Assembly (NCBI RefSeq): GCF_014132155.1 | Contig: NZ_BLJQ01000007.1 | Location: 1-64,000, forward strand | Direction: 5' to 3' | DNA: 64,000 nucleotides | Source: Gluconobacter sp. Gdi | GTDB taxonomy: Bacteria; Pseudomonadota; Alphaproteobacteria; Acetobacterales; Acetobacteraceae | Shown: positions 38,329-47,452 of the stretch, piece by piece | Position numbering within the stretch: the first letter of the stretch is position 1 | Layout: the number at the start of each line of letters is the position of its first letter | Notes under the pieces: model-generated | Database searches by the model: none | Seen by the model: only the letters and a program-made list of their open reading frames with translations | Told to the model about the DNA's origin: nothing | Program-made: the position numbers and the translations under genes

Positions 38329-39539
38329 GCCGGCTCCTTGGAGAGACTTTTCTTCAGACCTTCACGGTACGGCGTCCAAAGAGGGGTATCATTTAAGGCC
38401 AGATCCCCGAGTTCCCGACGGCGCTGGGCCGCAGGGTTATGTGAGGACAGAACGCGAGCATTGCGCCAATGGCGATCCAGATTTCTGGTCTGACTGGTGG
38501 CCGATGCGCCGCCAACTTCAAAAAGTAAATTTGCGGCTTCAAGCGTCTGGTCAATCACGATCTGCTGCGCTTTGAAGGCGGCTTCTTCTGCCTCACTAAA
38601 CGTAACGCTTTCGGTATCGCCCCTTAGCCACGCGGGCTCAGCCTCCGTCAAAGCGTCCGAAACGCGATCGACCAGAGCAGACGTTGAGAAGGCAAGAGCA
38701 GACAGTCGCCCAACGACGCTCTGAACAACGGAATCTTCCCGTTGGATAACTTTGCCGGGAACACCGAAGGTTCGCGTTCGGGGCCGCACAAAGTCAATCG
38801 CATCGCGCAGTACGGCGGCTGAAATTCCTGCCAGAGCTGCAAGATGAAATTGCTGATAGTAAGCGGCGAGATAAGAATGCGCAGGAATATTTCCGGGCTC
38901 GGAGCGGTCCAGAATTTGTGTCGGAGCAATTAAAACGTTGTCGAAAACAGTTGTCCCGCTGCCGGTCAGGCGCTGACCAAAACCATCCCAGTCGTCAATT
39001 CGTGTGACACCTGAGGCCTCTGAAGGGACCAGAACATGCGCGCGCTGTTCTCCCTCTGCGGCCCAGACAATGATCCAGTCAGCATAGAGGGTGCCAGTCG
39101 AATAGTACTTTATACCATTCAGGCGATACTCCTGTCCGTCGGAACTCAGTTGCGTCGATACGCCCGTTTCGTCTGAGCGTTCCGCCATCGCCGCGCCAAA
39201 AAGAGCGCCATCACGGATGCGGTCAAACCATTCGGCAGATTTGTGTGAATGGCGGAGCCTGCCTTCAATAAAGGCAAAATGAGCACGGAAAATCTGTGGA
39301 AGGTTAGAGTCTGCTGTCGCTAGCTCTTTCAGTAGGGTGAAGCTCTGTTTCAAAGAAGCTCCATACCCGCCCAATTTACTTGGAAGGCGGACGCGTCCCA
39401 GTCCCGCAGTTTTCAGATCCTGCACAATGCTTCTCACAAGCGCGGGGTCGTGCTCGAACTCCCGTGATGCACGCGTTATCGTTTCTATGATCGGCTGAAA
39501 GCGTTCTCTGGCAGAGACGAAATTGGCGGAAGAGGACAT
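38325..39539 (-). CDS. Acyl-CoA-dehydrogenase-like monooxygenase (SfnB/DszC type)
   Basis: A 404-residue flavoprotein of the acyl-CoA dehydrogenase fold. Middle segments AMAERSDETGVSTQLSSDG, LNGIKYYSTGTLYADWIIVW and a C-terminal LLFEVGGASATSQTRNLDRH then WRNARVLSSHNP match the SfnB/DszC group, which oxidises sulfur compounds rather than acyl-CoA. It is the first gene of the minus-strand operon. With the three LLM enzymes it supports an oxidative desulfurisation role. A generic dehydrogenase role is the alternative. Confidence 0.87.
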   Translation of the reverse strand: MSSSANFVSARERFQPIIETITRASREFEHDPALVRSIVQDLKTAGLGRVRLPSKLGGYGASLKQSFTLLKELATADSNLPQIFRAHFAFIEGRLRHSHKSAEWFDRIRDGALFGAAMAERSDETGVSTQLSSDGQEYRLNGIKYYSTGTLYADWIIVWAAEGEQRAHVLVPSEASGVTRIDDWDGFGQRLTGSGTTVFDNVLIAPTQILDRSEPGNIPAHSYLAAYYQQFHLAALAGISAAVLRDAIDFVRPRTRTFGVPGKVIQREDSVVQSVVGRLSALAFSTSALVDRVSDALTEAEPAWLRGDTESVTFSEAEEAAFKAQQIVIDQTLEAANLLFEVGGASATSQTRNLDRHWRNARVLSSHNPAAQRRRELGDLALNDTPLWTPYREGLKKSLSKEPA

Positions 39540-39850
39540 ATAACGACACCTAACGAATATAAGGCGGAATTAACTAGTTTTCGTAGTTTATGATGCGCAC
39601 CAAACCGGGATAAGCGTAATTTTTAATTCGTCATCTCTCCCATTAATTATTTCAATAGGAACTCAGAGAACGGCTCTTTCCCTAGGTTTTATGGGGAAAA
39701 TTGTGCCTTTTAAATACAACATTAAAAATACGTTGTTATTAACGTTCATACATTTGGATATGTGAATAAAGGAATCGTCGGTAGGAAATGCGCCTCCGGA
39801 CGGTCGATTTTTATGTTCCGAGATATCACCCAAATGTTGAGAAACGAGTC
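39540..39850. promoter_or_regulatory. Divergent promoter region of the sulfur island
   Basis: About 310 AT-rich bases separate the first genes of the two divergent operons. ACAAC and GTTGT (near 39716-39740) form a short inverted repeat with an 11-base centre. No regulator gene lies here, so control is likely by a distant sulfur-starvation regulator (CysB- or SfnR-like). That is inference. Confidence 0.45.
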
Positions 39851-42112
39851 ATGAAAGCCTTCTACGAGCGGCACACACGCATTCTCCTCCTTGGCATGAC
39901 CGTCCTTTCAACATGCACCATGATTCCCACGGCTATTGCCCAAGATGCTGAAAGGAACAAACGCTCTGGTCCGCGAGCCCTTCATGTCGGACCGGCGGTC
40001 AGTCGTCCCAACACTCCGGTTGCTCCGAAGCGCTTAAAAGGCGACGCAATTTCTCCTCATTCAAAGAGCGAGGATATCAGTGTCACTGGGTCGAATAGCG
40101 TCCGCACAGCCGCAAAGCGCATGAGAAAGGTGCCGGGAAATTTCACGGTTATCAGCAGCAAGGAAGTTGAGAAAGGGAGGTCAGCCACGCTTGAGGACAC
40201 TTTGGCGTTTCAGCCTGGTATTTTCGCGCAAGCAACCAGTGGAAGCACCGGAAACAAGATCTCCATAAGAGGATCGGGCGCAGGGGTATTCTATGGAGGT
40301 TACAGCCTCGGAATGAAATACCTGATTGATGGATTGACTGTCAGCGGTGTGGGAGGATTTCAGGAAGATCGCCTCAACAATACCGGATATCAGCGCACAG
40401 AAGTCCTTTATGGTGCCAACGCGTTCGACTACGCTGCGACCGCTCTTGGTGGCGGCATCAATTTCGTAACACATACCGGGGTCTCTGCGCCCGGGTTCAT
40501 GGCCCGTTTCGAAGCTGGCAGCTACGGCACACTGAAAGAACAGGTCAGTCAGGGGGGGACGTTCAGCAATAAGAAAGGCGATTATTACGTCACTGTAGCG
40601 CGAACCAACCGACAGGGCTTCCAAAGCTATACGGCGATGCATCGTACCGATGTTGTCGCAAATCTAGGCTACCGCTTCACCGACAAACTGTCTGCACGAC
40701 TTATTTTTAAATGGGACGAGGGGTTCGGCCATTATGGTGGCCTGCTGACACTGGCCCAACTTCGCAAAAGCCCCAGCATTAATCCAAACGACTGGGGAGG
40801 GCGCCCGACCAGAAGCACTATGCTGGGATTTAAAACCAATTACATTTTCGATGATGATTCCAGGTTGGAATACGGCATAACGTGGAACGATTATCCGCTC
40901 TTTAACGGGACAAATACGCAGCAGTTTAACCTGTGGCGTTCCACGGACATTAACAATTCTGTCAAATATAACCGGAGTGATCGTCTTCTCGGGCGGAAGA
41001 TTGAAAGCAATTTTATTCTGAGTGATGTGCATATGGTGTCGGGAGACTCTCGATATTATACATCGTCCGTCCCATCCACGACTTATAATAGAGAAGACTG
41101 GACGCTGCACCAGCGGGTCAAATACGGCGGATCACATGATCTGGTTTTTGCGGCCGGGAATAATTTCAATATTTTCAATCGGCTTTGGCTGACTAGCGGC
41201 TTTTCAGTCATCTGGGTTGATCGCAATATTCGCGTTGTTGACCGCTTGATACCGAACTCAGCGCTTCAGAGCCGTGAGCACTATAATAATGTCTTCATTA
41301 CGCCGCGCGTCGGTTTACGGTATGAAATTAATCCGGACATTGACGTCTTCGCCAACTTCAGTCGCTTGATCGACCCTCCGGTGACCTGGAACTACCATGA
41401 TGTCAAAGGGGGCAGCCCGTATAATGACACGGGAACTGTAGGGCCATTGAAAGCCCAGCGGGCTAACTCGGCGGAAATTGGTATCCGAGGTCATGTCGGC
41501 ATATTCGACGGAAATCTAACCCTTTATCGGAGTTGGGTTAAAGACGAACTGCTGTCCGTCGTCGTTACACGCGCGACAAATACAACAGCCGAGATTACCA
41601 GAACGTCTAACGCAAGTCCGACAATTCATCAGGGCATTGAAGCCGGACTCTCAACGAAACTCTTTAATCTGCATCAATATGGCGCCTTGTCCTTCCGTCA
41701 GGCTCTTACGGTCAATGACTTTTATTACAGGCATGACTCCCTTCTTGGGCAAAACAAGCTGCCGTCGATCCCGACATGGCAATATCAAGCCGAACTCCAG
41801 TATAATAATCCTCTGGGGTTCTATGCGAACTTCGATTTCAGGTCGTCCTCAAGCTATTATGTCGATTACGCCAATACACTGAAGGCACCCAGATATGGGA
41901 TATTCGGCCTGAAGCTTGGTTATGAGGCAAAAAGCAAAATCTGGAGCACTTTTCTTGATTTCCGCAATCTCGGAAACAAGCATTACGCCACGGCAGCTTA
42001 TACTGCCTACAATCTGAACCATACTGATTCCGCAATGTTTTACCCGGGTGACGGATTCAGTGTGTTTGGCGGCGTGACTGTACACCTCACTGACTTGGGA
42101 AGGCACTTCTGA
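39851..42112 (+). CDS. TonB-dependent receptor heading the ABC importer operon
   Basis: An outer-membrane transporter of about 753 residues using ATG 39851 (GAGAAACGAG upstream); the open frame starts at 39788. The signal peptide is ILLLGMTVLSTCTMIPTAIA. The plug carries VPGNFTVISSKEVEKGRSAT and ISIRGSGAGVFYGG, then TEVLYGANAFDYAATALGGG; the C-terminal strand ends shortly after FSVFGGVTVHL. It is a paralogue of the receptor at 27710. It starts an operon that continues with a complete ABC importer, so it probably feeds that importer. Confidence 0.9.
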   Translation: MKAFYERHTRILLLGMTVLSTCTMIPTAIAQDAERNKRSGPRALHVGPAVSRPNTPVAPKRLKGDAISPHSKSEDISVTGSNSVRTAAKRMRKVPGNFTVISSKEVEKGRSATLEDTLAFQPGIFAQATSGSTGNKISIRGSGAGVFYGGYSLGMKYLIDGLTVSGVGGFQEDRLNNTGYQRTEVLYGANAFDYAATALGGGINFVTHTGVSAPGFMARFEAGSYGTLKEQVSQGGTFSNKKGDYYVTVARTNRQGFQSYTAMHRTDVVANLGYRFTDKLSARLIFKWDEGFGHYGGLLTLAQLRKSPSINPNDWGGRPTRSTMLGFKTNYIFDDDSRLEYGITWNDYPLFNGTNTQQFNLWRSTDINNSVKYNRSDRLLGRKIESNFILSDVHMVSGDSRYYTSSVPSTTYNREDWTLHQRVKYGGSHDLVFAAGNNFNIFNRLWLTSGFSVIWVDRNIRVVDRLIPNSALQSREHYNNVFITPRVGLRYEINPDIDVFANFSRLIDPPVTWNYHDVKGGSPYNDTGTVGPLKAQRANSAEIGIRGHVGIFDGNLTLYRSWVKDELLSVVVTRATNTTAEITRTSNASPTIHQGIEAGLSTKLFNLHQYGALSFRQALTVNDFYYRHDSLLGQNKLPSIPTWQYQAELQYNNPLGFYANFDFRSSSSYYVDYANTLKAPRYGIFGLKLGYEAKSKIWSTFLDFRNLGNKHYATAAYTAYNLNHTDSAMFYPGDGFSVFGGVTVHLTDLGRHF

Positions 42113-42182
42113 TGAGGCATTGGTTTTTTCCCAAGACAGTTCATTGGTCAGATATTCGCTCATACGTGCCGATTCTAAGAGT

Positions 42183-43847
42183 ATGACCAGATTTCATAAT
42201 CGTAGGCCGGTTCTGATACTTATTCCGGTGGTAGCGTGCGTGGCTGTCCTGTTCTATCGGCATGATACCGACAGTAAAACGCGGCATCCGAACACGCATC
42301 AGGGATCAGCACCCCACAAAGGCGGTATTCTCGTCTTAGCGACGGAGCGCGAGCCTCTGTGCCTGGATCCCCATGTGTATGGAGATATGCCGCAGGTCTA
42401 TATCGCCGAGCAGTATCTTGACCGGCTCGTATCGATGGACGAGCAGGGCACCATTCATCCCTGGCTTGCAACGTCATGGGAAATAGCGGACGGCGGACTA
42501 ACGTATGTCTTTCATCTCCGGCATGACGTGACCTTCACCGATGGGACAAAGTTCGATGCAGCGGCTGTAAAACGCAATCTGGACCATATGGTGGATCCCG
42601 CCACACAGTCAGGTACTGCGGGCGGTTATATCCGCCAATATACCCGGACCGACATTCTCGATCCTTATACGGCAGCGGTTCACCTGTCCTCGCCGTATTC
42701 AGCTTTTTTGAATGTTCTGGCTCAAGGCTTTCTGGGTATTGAGTCTCCCGCAGCTTTAGGCCGCCCTCGCGATGTGAACTGTCAGAGCCCCGTGGGGTCT
42801 GGCCCGTTCATTATTGCCCACTGGGATCATCAGAGTGAGGTCGTCCTCAGGAGAAACCCAGCTTATGCATGGGCGCCTCCCACAGCGCAGCACCAAGGGC
42901 CTGCCTGGCTTGACGGAATTATCTGGCGCTTCGTTGCTGAGCCGTCAGTCCGTTTTGCCATGCTTCAGGCGGGCGAGGTGGGCGTCATTGATAGTGTGCC
43001 GCCTGAGGGCGAAACTCCGGCAAAGTCCAACCCGGATGTGTCATTGCTGATGGCCGATCGACCGGGAAATCCTACGAACGGGACCCTGAACACGCTTCGG
43101 CCGCCGTTTAATGACATCCGTGTCCGTGAAGCGTTCATTCGATCCGCAGATATTGATGGTGCGTTAGGAAGCATATTTTTCCACCATTATGCGCGCGCTG
43201 GAGGCCCTTTGAGCCCCTCCACACCAGATTACAGCCCGGATTTTGAGCATACCAAGGATTATGATCCGAAGTGTGCCAACGAACTTTTGGAGAAAGCTGG
43301 CTGGAAAGACCGGGATTCTAAGGGATATCGCCTCCGTGACGGCAAAAGATTAACTGTGCACATCCCGATCTCCACGGTTCTGGCACCCGCCGATCGTACC
43401 CTTTGGGAGCAGGTACAAGCCACTGCGCGTCAAACCGGCTTTGATGTCCGGCTGGAGCCCCTAAGCGAGACTGCCAACATCGCGCGGAGTGATGCCTGGG
43501 ATTACGATGTGCGGATTGGATATTGGAACACGAATACTCCAGATGTCCTTCGCATCGTATTCGGTTCTGCATTCACCAACCATTTTCAGCACGGTATTCA
43601 CCAGAACGCTTCCGGCTATAGCAGCCCGATCTTCGACGAGGTGGTGGAACAGGCATTGGCCACGCAGGACCCGCAGCAGCGAAAGGCGCTTTACCAGCGA
43701 GCGCAAGAGATCATCGCTAAGGCACATCTTCAAATCACGACGTATTCGCAGACCACGCGTCTGGGAGTGTTCAGCAATGTTCATGGTGTACGCATTGAGC
43801 CCTCGTTACGCGTCATCAATTTTCATGATGCCTGGATGACACCATGA
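42183..43847 (+). CDS. Peptide/opine-type ABC substrate-binding protein
   Basis: A family-5 solute-binding protein of about 554 residues (start ATG 42183; frame open from 42120). The N-terminus VLILIPVVACVAVLFYRHD looks like an uncleaved membrane anchor more than a lipoprotein or cleaved signal. LCLDPHVYGDMPQVYIAEQY, FHLRHDVTFTDGTKFDA and GSGPFIIAHWDHQSEVVLRR are hallmarks of the Dpp/Opp/Nik group. Its stop overlaps the permease start. It binds the ligand delivered by the receptor upstream; the ligand is unknown. Confidence 0.9.
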   Translation: MTRFHNRRPVLILIPVVACVAVLFYRHDTDSKTRHPNTHQGSAPHKGGILVLATEREPLCLDPHVYGDMPQVYIAEQYLDRLVSMDEQGTIHPWLATSWEIADGGLTYVFHLRHDVTFTDGTKFDAAAVKRNLDHMVDPATQSGTAGGYIRQYTRTDILDPYTAAVHLSSPYSAFLNVLAQGFLGIESPAALGRPRDVNCQSPVGSGPFIIAHWDHQSEVVLRRNPAYAWAPPTAQHQGPAWLDGIIWRFVAEPSVRFAMLQAGEVGVIDSVPPEGETPAKSNPDVSLLMADRPGNPTNGTLNTLRPPFNDIRVREAFIRSADIDGALGSIFFHHYARAGGPLSPSTPDYSPDFEHTKDYDPKCANELLEKAGWKDRDSKGYRLRDGKRLTVHIPISTVLAPADRTLWEQVQATARQTGFDVRLEPLSETANIARSDAWDYDVRIGYWNTNTPDVLRIVFGSAFTNHFQHGIHQNASGYSSPIFDEVVEQALATQDPQQRKALYQRAQEIIAKAHLQITTYSQTTRLGVFSNVHGVRIEPSLRVINFHDAWMTP

Positions 43848-44806
43848 CGAAACGCTTGGCTTCCCAGCGCTTGATCAGCCGGATTGGCTTGAGTCTCGGC
43901 ATGCTCTTCGCATCTGCAACACTAACATTTCTCGCTGTGCGCATGATGCCCGGTGATCCGGCAACGATCATCCTCGGTGGGGCCATGGCCAACCCTACAC
44001 CCGGTGCTGTCGCGGCGATCACCAGGGAGTACGGCCTCGATCGTCCTCTTATCGTGCAATATGGTTTCTATATATGGCGGCTCCTCCATGGAGATTTAGG
44101 GGCTTCCTTCAGTCAGCACCTGCGTGTTGCGGAGGTTTTGCGCCAGCAGATGCTGCCTACGCTGGCACTCGCATCGTTCTCGCTCTTCCTTGCCTGGGCT
44201 CTCGCACTGATTTCAGTATTCTGCACAGTCCGCCGCGGGAGAGTACTCTCGAGCCTTGGAGCCTCTCTCGACATCTCTGCCGCAGCGCTCCCGCCGTTCT
44301 GGCTTGGAATTGTGCTGCTCTGGATATTTGCGTTCAGATTGCACCTGCTGCCGCCTGCGGGGAGTTCTTCGCTGGCCTCCCTCATTATGCCAGCACTTTC
44401 CCTTGCCATTCCTCTGGGAGGATTTCTGGCTCAGGTCACGCGTGAGTCTTTGGAGATTGCCCTCGATCAACCGTTCATCCTGAGTGCGAGAATGCGAGGT
44501 CTAAGCATGGGGCAGGTCTTGCGGCGCCATGCCCTGCGTCACGCGCTTCTTCCCGGTATTGCGCTCTCAGCGTGGGCTCTTGGCGCGCTTCTCGGTGAAA
44601 CAGCAGTCATTGAAGCCATTTTTTCGCGAAAAGGACTTGGACGCACGCTCGTTTATGCCGTTTCCGCACAGGACATGCCCCTAACAACCGGCATCGTTCT
44701 GTTCGTCACAGTTGCATACATACTTGCCAGCCTGATGATCGAACTCATCCACGAACTGGTTGATCCGCGTCTTGCGACATCTCGGGAGCAAAGAGCATCC
44801 TTATGA
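43844..44806 (+). CDS. ABC permease 1 (DppB type)
   Basis: A 320-residue inner-membrane permease with about six helices and the EAA loop MRGLSMGQVLRRHALRHALL followed by PGIALSAWALGALLGE. The N-terminus LAVRMMPGDPATIILGG is typical of DppB/OppB. It overlaps both neighbours by 4 bases. Confidence 0.93.
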   Translation: MTKRLASQRLISRIGLSLGMLFASATLTFLAVRMMPGDPATIILGGAMANPTPGAVAAITREYGLDRPLIVQYGFYIWRLLHGDLGASFSQHLRVAEVLRQQMLPTLALASFSLFLAWALALISVFCTVRRGRVLSSLGASLDISAAALPPFWLGIVLLWIFAFRLHLLPPAGSSSLASLIMPALSLAIPLGGFLAQVTRESLEIALDQPFILSARMRGLSMGQVLRRHALRHALLPGIALSAWALGALLGETAVIEAIFSRKGLGRTLVYAVSAQDMPLTTGIVLFVTVAYILASLMIELIHELVDPRLATSREQRASL

Positions 44807-45642
44807 TTATAGCCCCGAAAAAGCTCATCGCGTGGAGGCAGCTTCCCATTGCAATCCTTCCCGCATCCGGCTTTCTGGTTTTTCTTCTGGTCTCAGCCAT
44901 CATTCCAAACGCGATCAGCGCAAATGATCCCTATGCTATTGCACCACGGCACGCTTTCTTATCCCCAGACTGGAACCACCCCTTCGGAACAGACCAGTCT
45001 GGTCGCGACATTCTGACGCGCGTTATTCATGGCGCACGGCAGTCACTTCTGGTTGGGGCAGGGGCCGTCGCAATCAGTTTTTCTGGTGGGATCATCCTTG
45101 GACTGGCAGGCGGGCTGGGTCCTCAGTGGCTTCAGAAAGGCATCGGCGCCGTTATAGATGTGCTGTTTTCGTTTCCGGCATTGATACTGGCGCTTCTTTT
45201 TTCCGCCAGTCTTGGGACAGGGGCAGGACCACTGGCCTTGGCGATCGGGATCGCCGCTACGCCGGGCTACGGCAAGATGGTCTTCAGTCAGGTGCTGTCG
45301 GTAAGGCACTCAGGATATGTGGAAGCTGCCTGTGCCCTTGGCCACACGCCATTTTCCATCATTCGACGACATGTTCTACCCAATGCGCTCCGTCCGCTCG
45401 TTGTAACCGCAACCATGGGGGTTGGCCAGACGATTGTCTGGGCGGCAGGACTGTCTTTTCTGGGGCTTGGCGCACCACCCCCCACGCCAGAATGGGGAAC
45501 CATGATGTCCATGGGGCGCGATTTCATTGCTGATGCCTGGTGGCTGACTCTCTTTCCAGGCCTTTTCATCGTGCTGACTGTGCTGTCCACAACAATTTTA
45601 GGGCGCTTCCTACAACGTCGCCTCGAAGGCAGACCCTCATGA
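44803..45642 (+). CDS. ABC permease 2 (DppC type)
   Basis: A 279-residue partner permease. HPFGTDQSGRDILTRVIHGA near residue 60 is the DppC/OppC signature, and the EAA loop reads EAACALGHTPFSIIRRHVLP. The start overlaps permease 1. It forms the heterodimeric channel of the importer. Confidence 0.93.
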   Translation: MIIAPKKLIAWRQLPIAILPASGFLVFLLVSAIIPNAISANDPYAIAPRHAFLSPDWNHPFGTDQSGRDILTRVIHGARQSLLVGAGAVAISFSGGIILGLAGGLGPQWLQKGIGAVIDVLFSFPALILALLFSASLGTGAGPLALAIGIAATPGYGKMVFSQVLSVRHSGYVEAACALGHTPFSIIRRHVLPNALRPLVVTATMGVGQTIVWAAGLSFLGLGAPPPTPEWGTMMSMGRDFIADAWWLTLFPGLFIVLTVLSTTILGRFLQRRLEGRPS

Positions 45643-45652
45643 GGTACATGCT

Positions 45653-47263
45653 ATGATCGGACAGGAACTGACGGTCGAAAAACTCTCCATATCGTTTGAG
45701 GGAAAGCAGGTCGTACATGATCTCTCTTTTCAGATAAAACCCGGCACAATTCTGGCCATGGTTGGTGAATCTGGCTCAGGAAAAAGCGTGACCGCGCGCA
45801 GTCTTGTTGGGCTGGCGGGTGATCGAGCCCAGATTACAGCACAGAGCTTGCGTCTCGGCGATCTTGATCTCCTGGGCCTGGGTGAGGAGGGCTGGAGCGA
45901 ACTTCGCGGAAAAGAGATAGGTTTTGTGCTTCAGGACGCGTTGACGTCGCTCGACCCGTTGCGAACTATTGGGCAGGAAATAGAAGAAGCTCTGACGGTT
46001 CACGGCCAGTTGCGGGGTTGGCGTCATCGCAGGGCGCGGCGGGAGCGAGTTCTGGAACTGCTCAGAAATAGCGCGGTGTCTGACCCTGAAACGCGCTTGC
46101 AGGAGCGCGCGAATGAACTGTCTGGAGGGCTGCGTCAAAGGGCTCTCATTGCCTCTGCGATAGCCCTAAACCCCGGGATCATCATTGTAGATGAGCCAAC
46201 CACGGCGTTGGACGCCAGCACCGTTTCGCATGTTCTGGAACTATTCCGTGACTTACGGGATGCAGGGCACGGGATTTTACTGATCAGCCATGACATTGAA
46301 GCCGTGTCTCAGGTTGCAGACACAATTATCGTGGTCAAAGAAGGCCGACTAATAGAGCAGGGAGAGGCGGCCCAAATTCTAAAGAGCCCCACTCAGGAGT
46401 ATACGCGTTTGCTACTGAGTTCGATCCCAGGGCAACAGCACAAACCGCAGCGTTCCTCAGTTCAGCAAACGGAAGATGACCCCCCTCTGCTCGTCGTGAA
46501 AGACATCCTCAAGCATTACCCTAAGTCACGAGGGTCATCGCGGACCGCGGTAGATCATGTCAGCTTTACCCTTCGGAGAGGGGAAACGCTCGGTATTTTA
46601 GGTGAATCTGGTTCTGGGAAGACAACAACTGCAAGAATTGTAACCGGGTTTCTGGCGCCTGATGCAGGGAATGTATGGTTTGATGGAAAAGTTTGGAACG
46701 GGATATGTGCTGATACTCACCGGAGCGTAGATGAACGAGAGCGTCGGCCGCATCGGCATGAAATGGGGATTGTCTATCAAGATCCCCTGAGTTCTTTTGA
46801 TCCACGCTGGACTGTTCAGCGTATTCTTGCTGATGCGCTTGAAGCCAACAACATCCCACAGACGGAGTTTCCGGAACGGATTACGGCACTTCTGGCGCTG
46901 GTACGCCTAACACCGGACGTTTCTCGCCGTCACCCTCTCCAGCTTTCGGGGGGGCAACGCCAACGTATTGCCATCGCGCGGGCTATCGCGGGCAAACCTA
47001 AATTGATTGTTTGTGACGAGCCTGTTTCAGCGTTGGATGTTTCTGTGCAAGCACAAGTATTGGAATTGTTAAAGGAGCTCCAGGAGCGTCTGAAAATCGC
47101 TTATTTATTTATCTCTCATGATCTGGGCGTTATAAAAGAGATGAGCGACAATGTTGTTGTAATGCAGGATGGTAAAATTGTAGACCACGGGGAAACAAAT
47201 CATATCTTCAAAAATCCCAGTCATGAATTTACAAAAAGCCTTCTCAGATCCAGGGTGATTTAG
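45653..47263 (+). CDS. Double ABC ATPase (DppD-DppF fused)
   Basis: A 536-residue protein with two nucleotide-binding domains. Walker A GESGSGKS occurs at residues 38-45 and GESGSGKT near 317; signature motifs LSGGLRQRA and LSGGQRQRI and Walker B IIVDEPTTALD and LIVCDEPVSALD follow in each half. It powers the permease pair. One fused chain replaces the usual two ATPases. It starts 10 bases after permease 2 and ends the operon; a transposon end fragment follows. Confidence 0.95.
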   Translation: MIGQELTVEKLSISFEGKQVVHDLSFQIKPGTILAMVGESGSGKSVTARSLVGLAGDRAQITAQSLRLGDLDLLGLGEEGWSELRGKEIGFVLQDALTSLDPLRTIGQEIEEALTVHGQLRGWRHRRARRERVLELLRNSAVSDPETRLQERANELSGGLRQRALIASAIALNPGIIIVDEPTTALDASTVSHVLELFRDLRDAGHGILLISHDIEAVSQVADTIIVVKEGRLIEQGEAAQILKSPTQEYTRLLLSSIPGQQHKPQRSSVQQTEDDPPLLVVKDILKHYPKSRGSSRTAVDHVSFTLRRGETLGILGESGSGKTTTARIVTGFLAPDAGNVWFDGKVWNGICADTHRSVDERERRPHRHEMGIVYQDPLSSFDPRWTVQRILADALEANNIPQTEFPERITALLALVRLTPDVSRRHPLQLSGGQRQRIAIARAIAGKPKLIVCDEPVSALDVSVQAQVLELLKELQERLKIAYLFISHDLGVIKEMSDNVVVMQDGKIVDHGETNHIFKNPSHEFTKSLLRSRVI

Positions 47264-47339
47264 ACCTCGTTGATAAAAGAGCTTTTCACGTTGCAGCGGA
47301 TGTGGCTCAAAGCTGTTCTTTATAGAGATGTGTGAATGC

Positions 47340-47420
47340 TTGACCATCTGACGGTTCAGGAACTTCTTCGATCTCGCCGCCGCAAAATTCTGGATCAGAT
47401 CTTTTTGTCAACGTGCCCGG
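47340..47420 (+). pseudogene. Solo right end of an IS5/IS427-like element
   Basis: The sequence encodes, in one frame, a broken FF..AAA.FWI tail like the end of IS5 transposases (usually FFSAI.IAA.VIFWL), directly followed by the inverted-repeat core TTTTTGTCAACGTG, also found at the right end of the element at 25208-25816. No left end or other transposase part remains nearby. Confidence 0.65.
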
Positions 47421-47452
47421 GAAAGTTTCGATATTAACACGGGACTCAATGT

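Noticed and set aside
38325-39539. Fatty acid beta-oxidation acyl-CoA dehydrogenase
   Set aside because: The fold matches, but no other fatty-acid gene is near and all operon partners are sulfur-type flavin monooxygenases, so SfnB/DszC-type is preferred.
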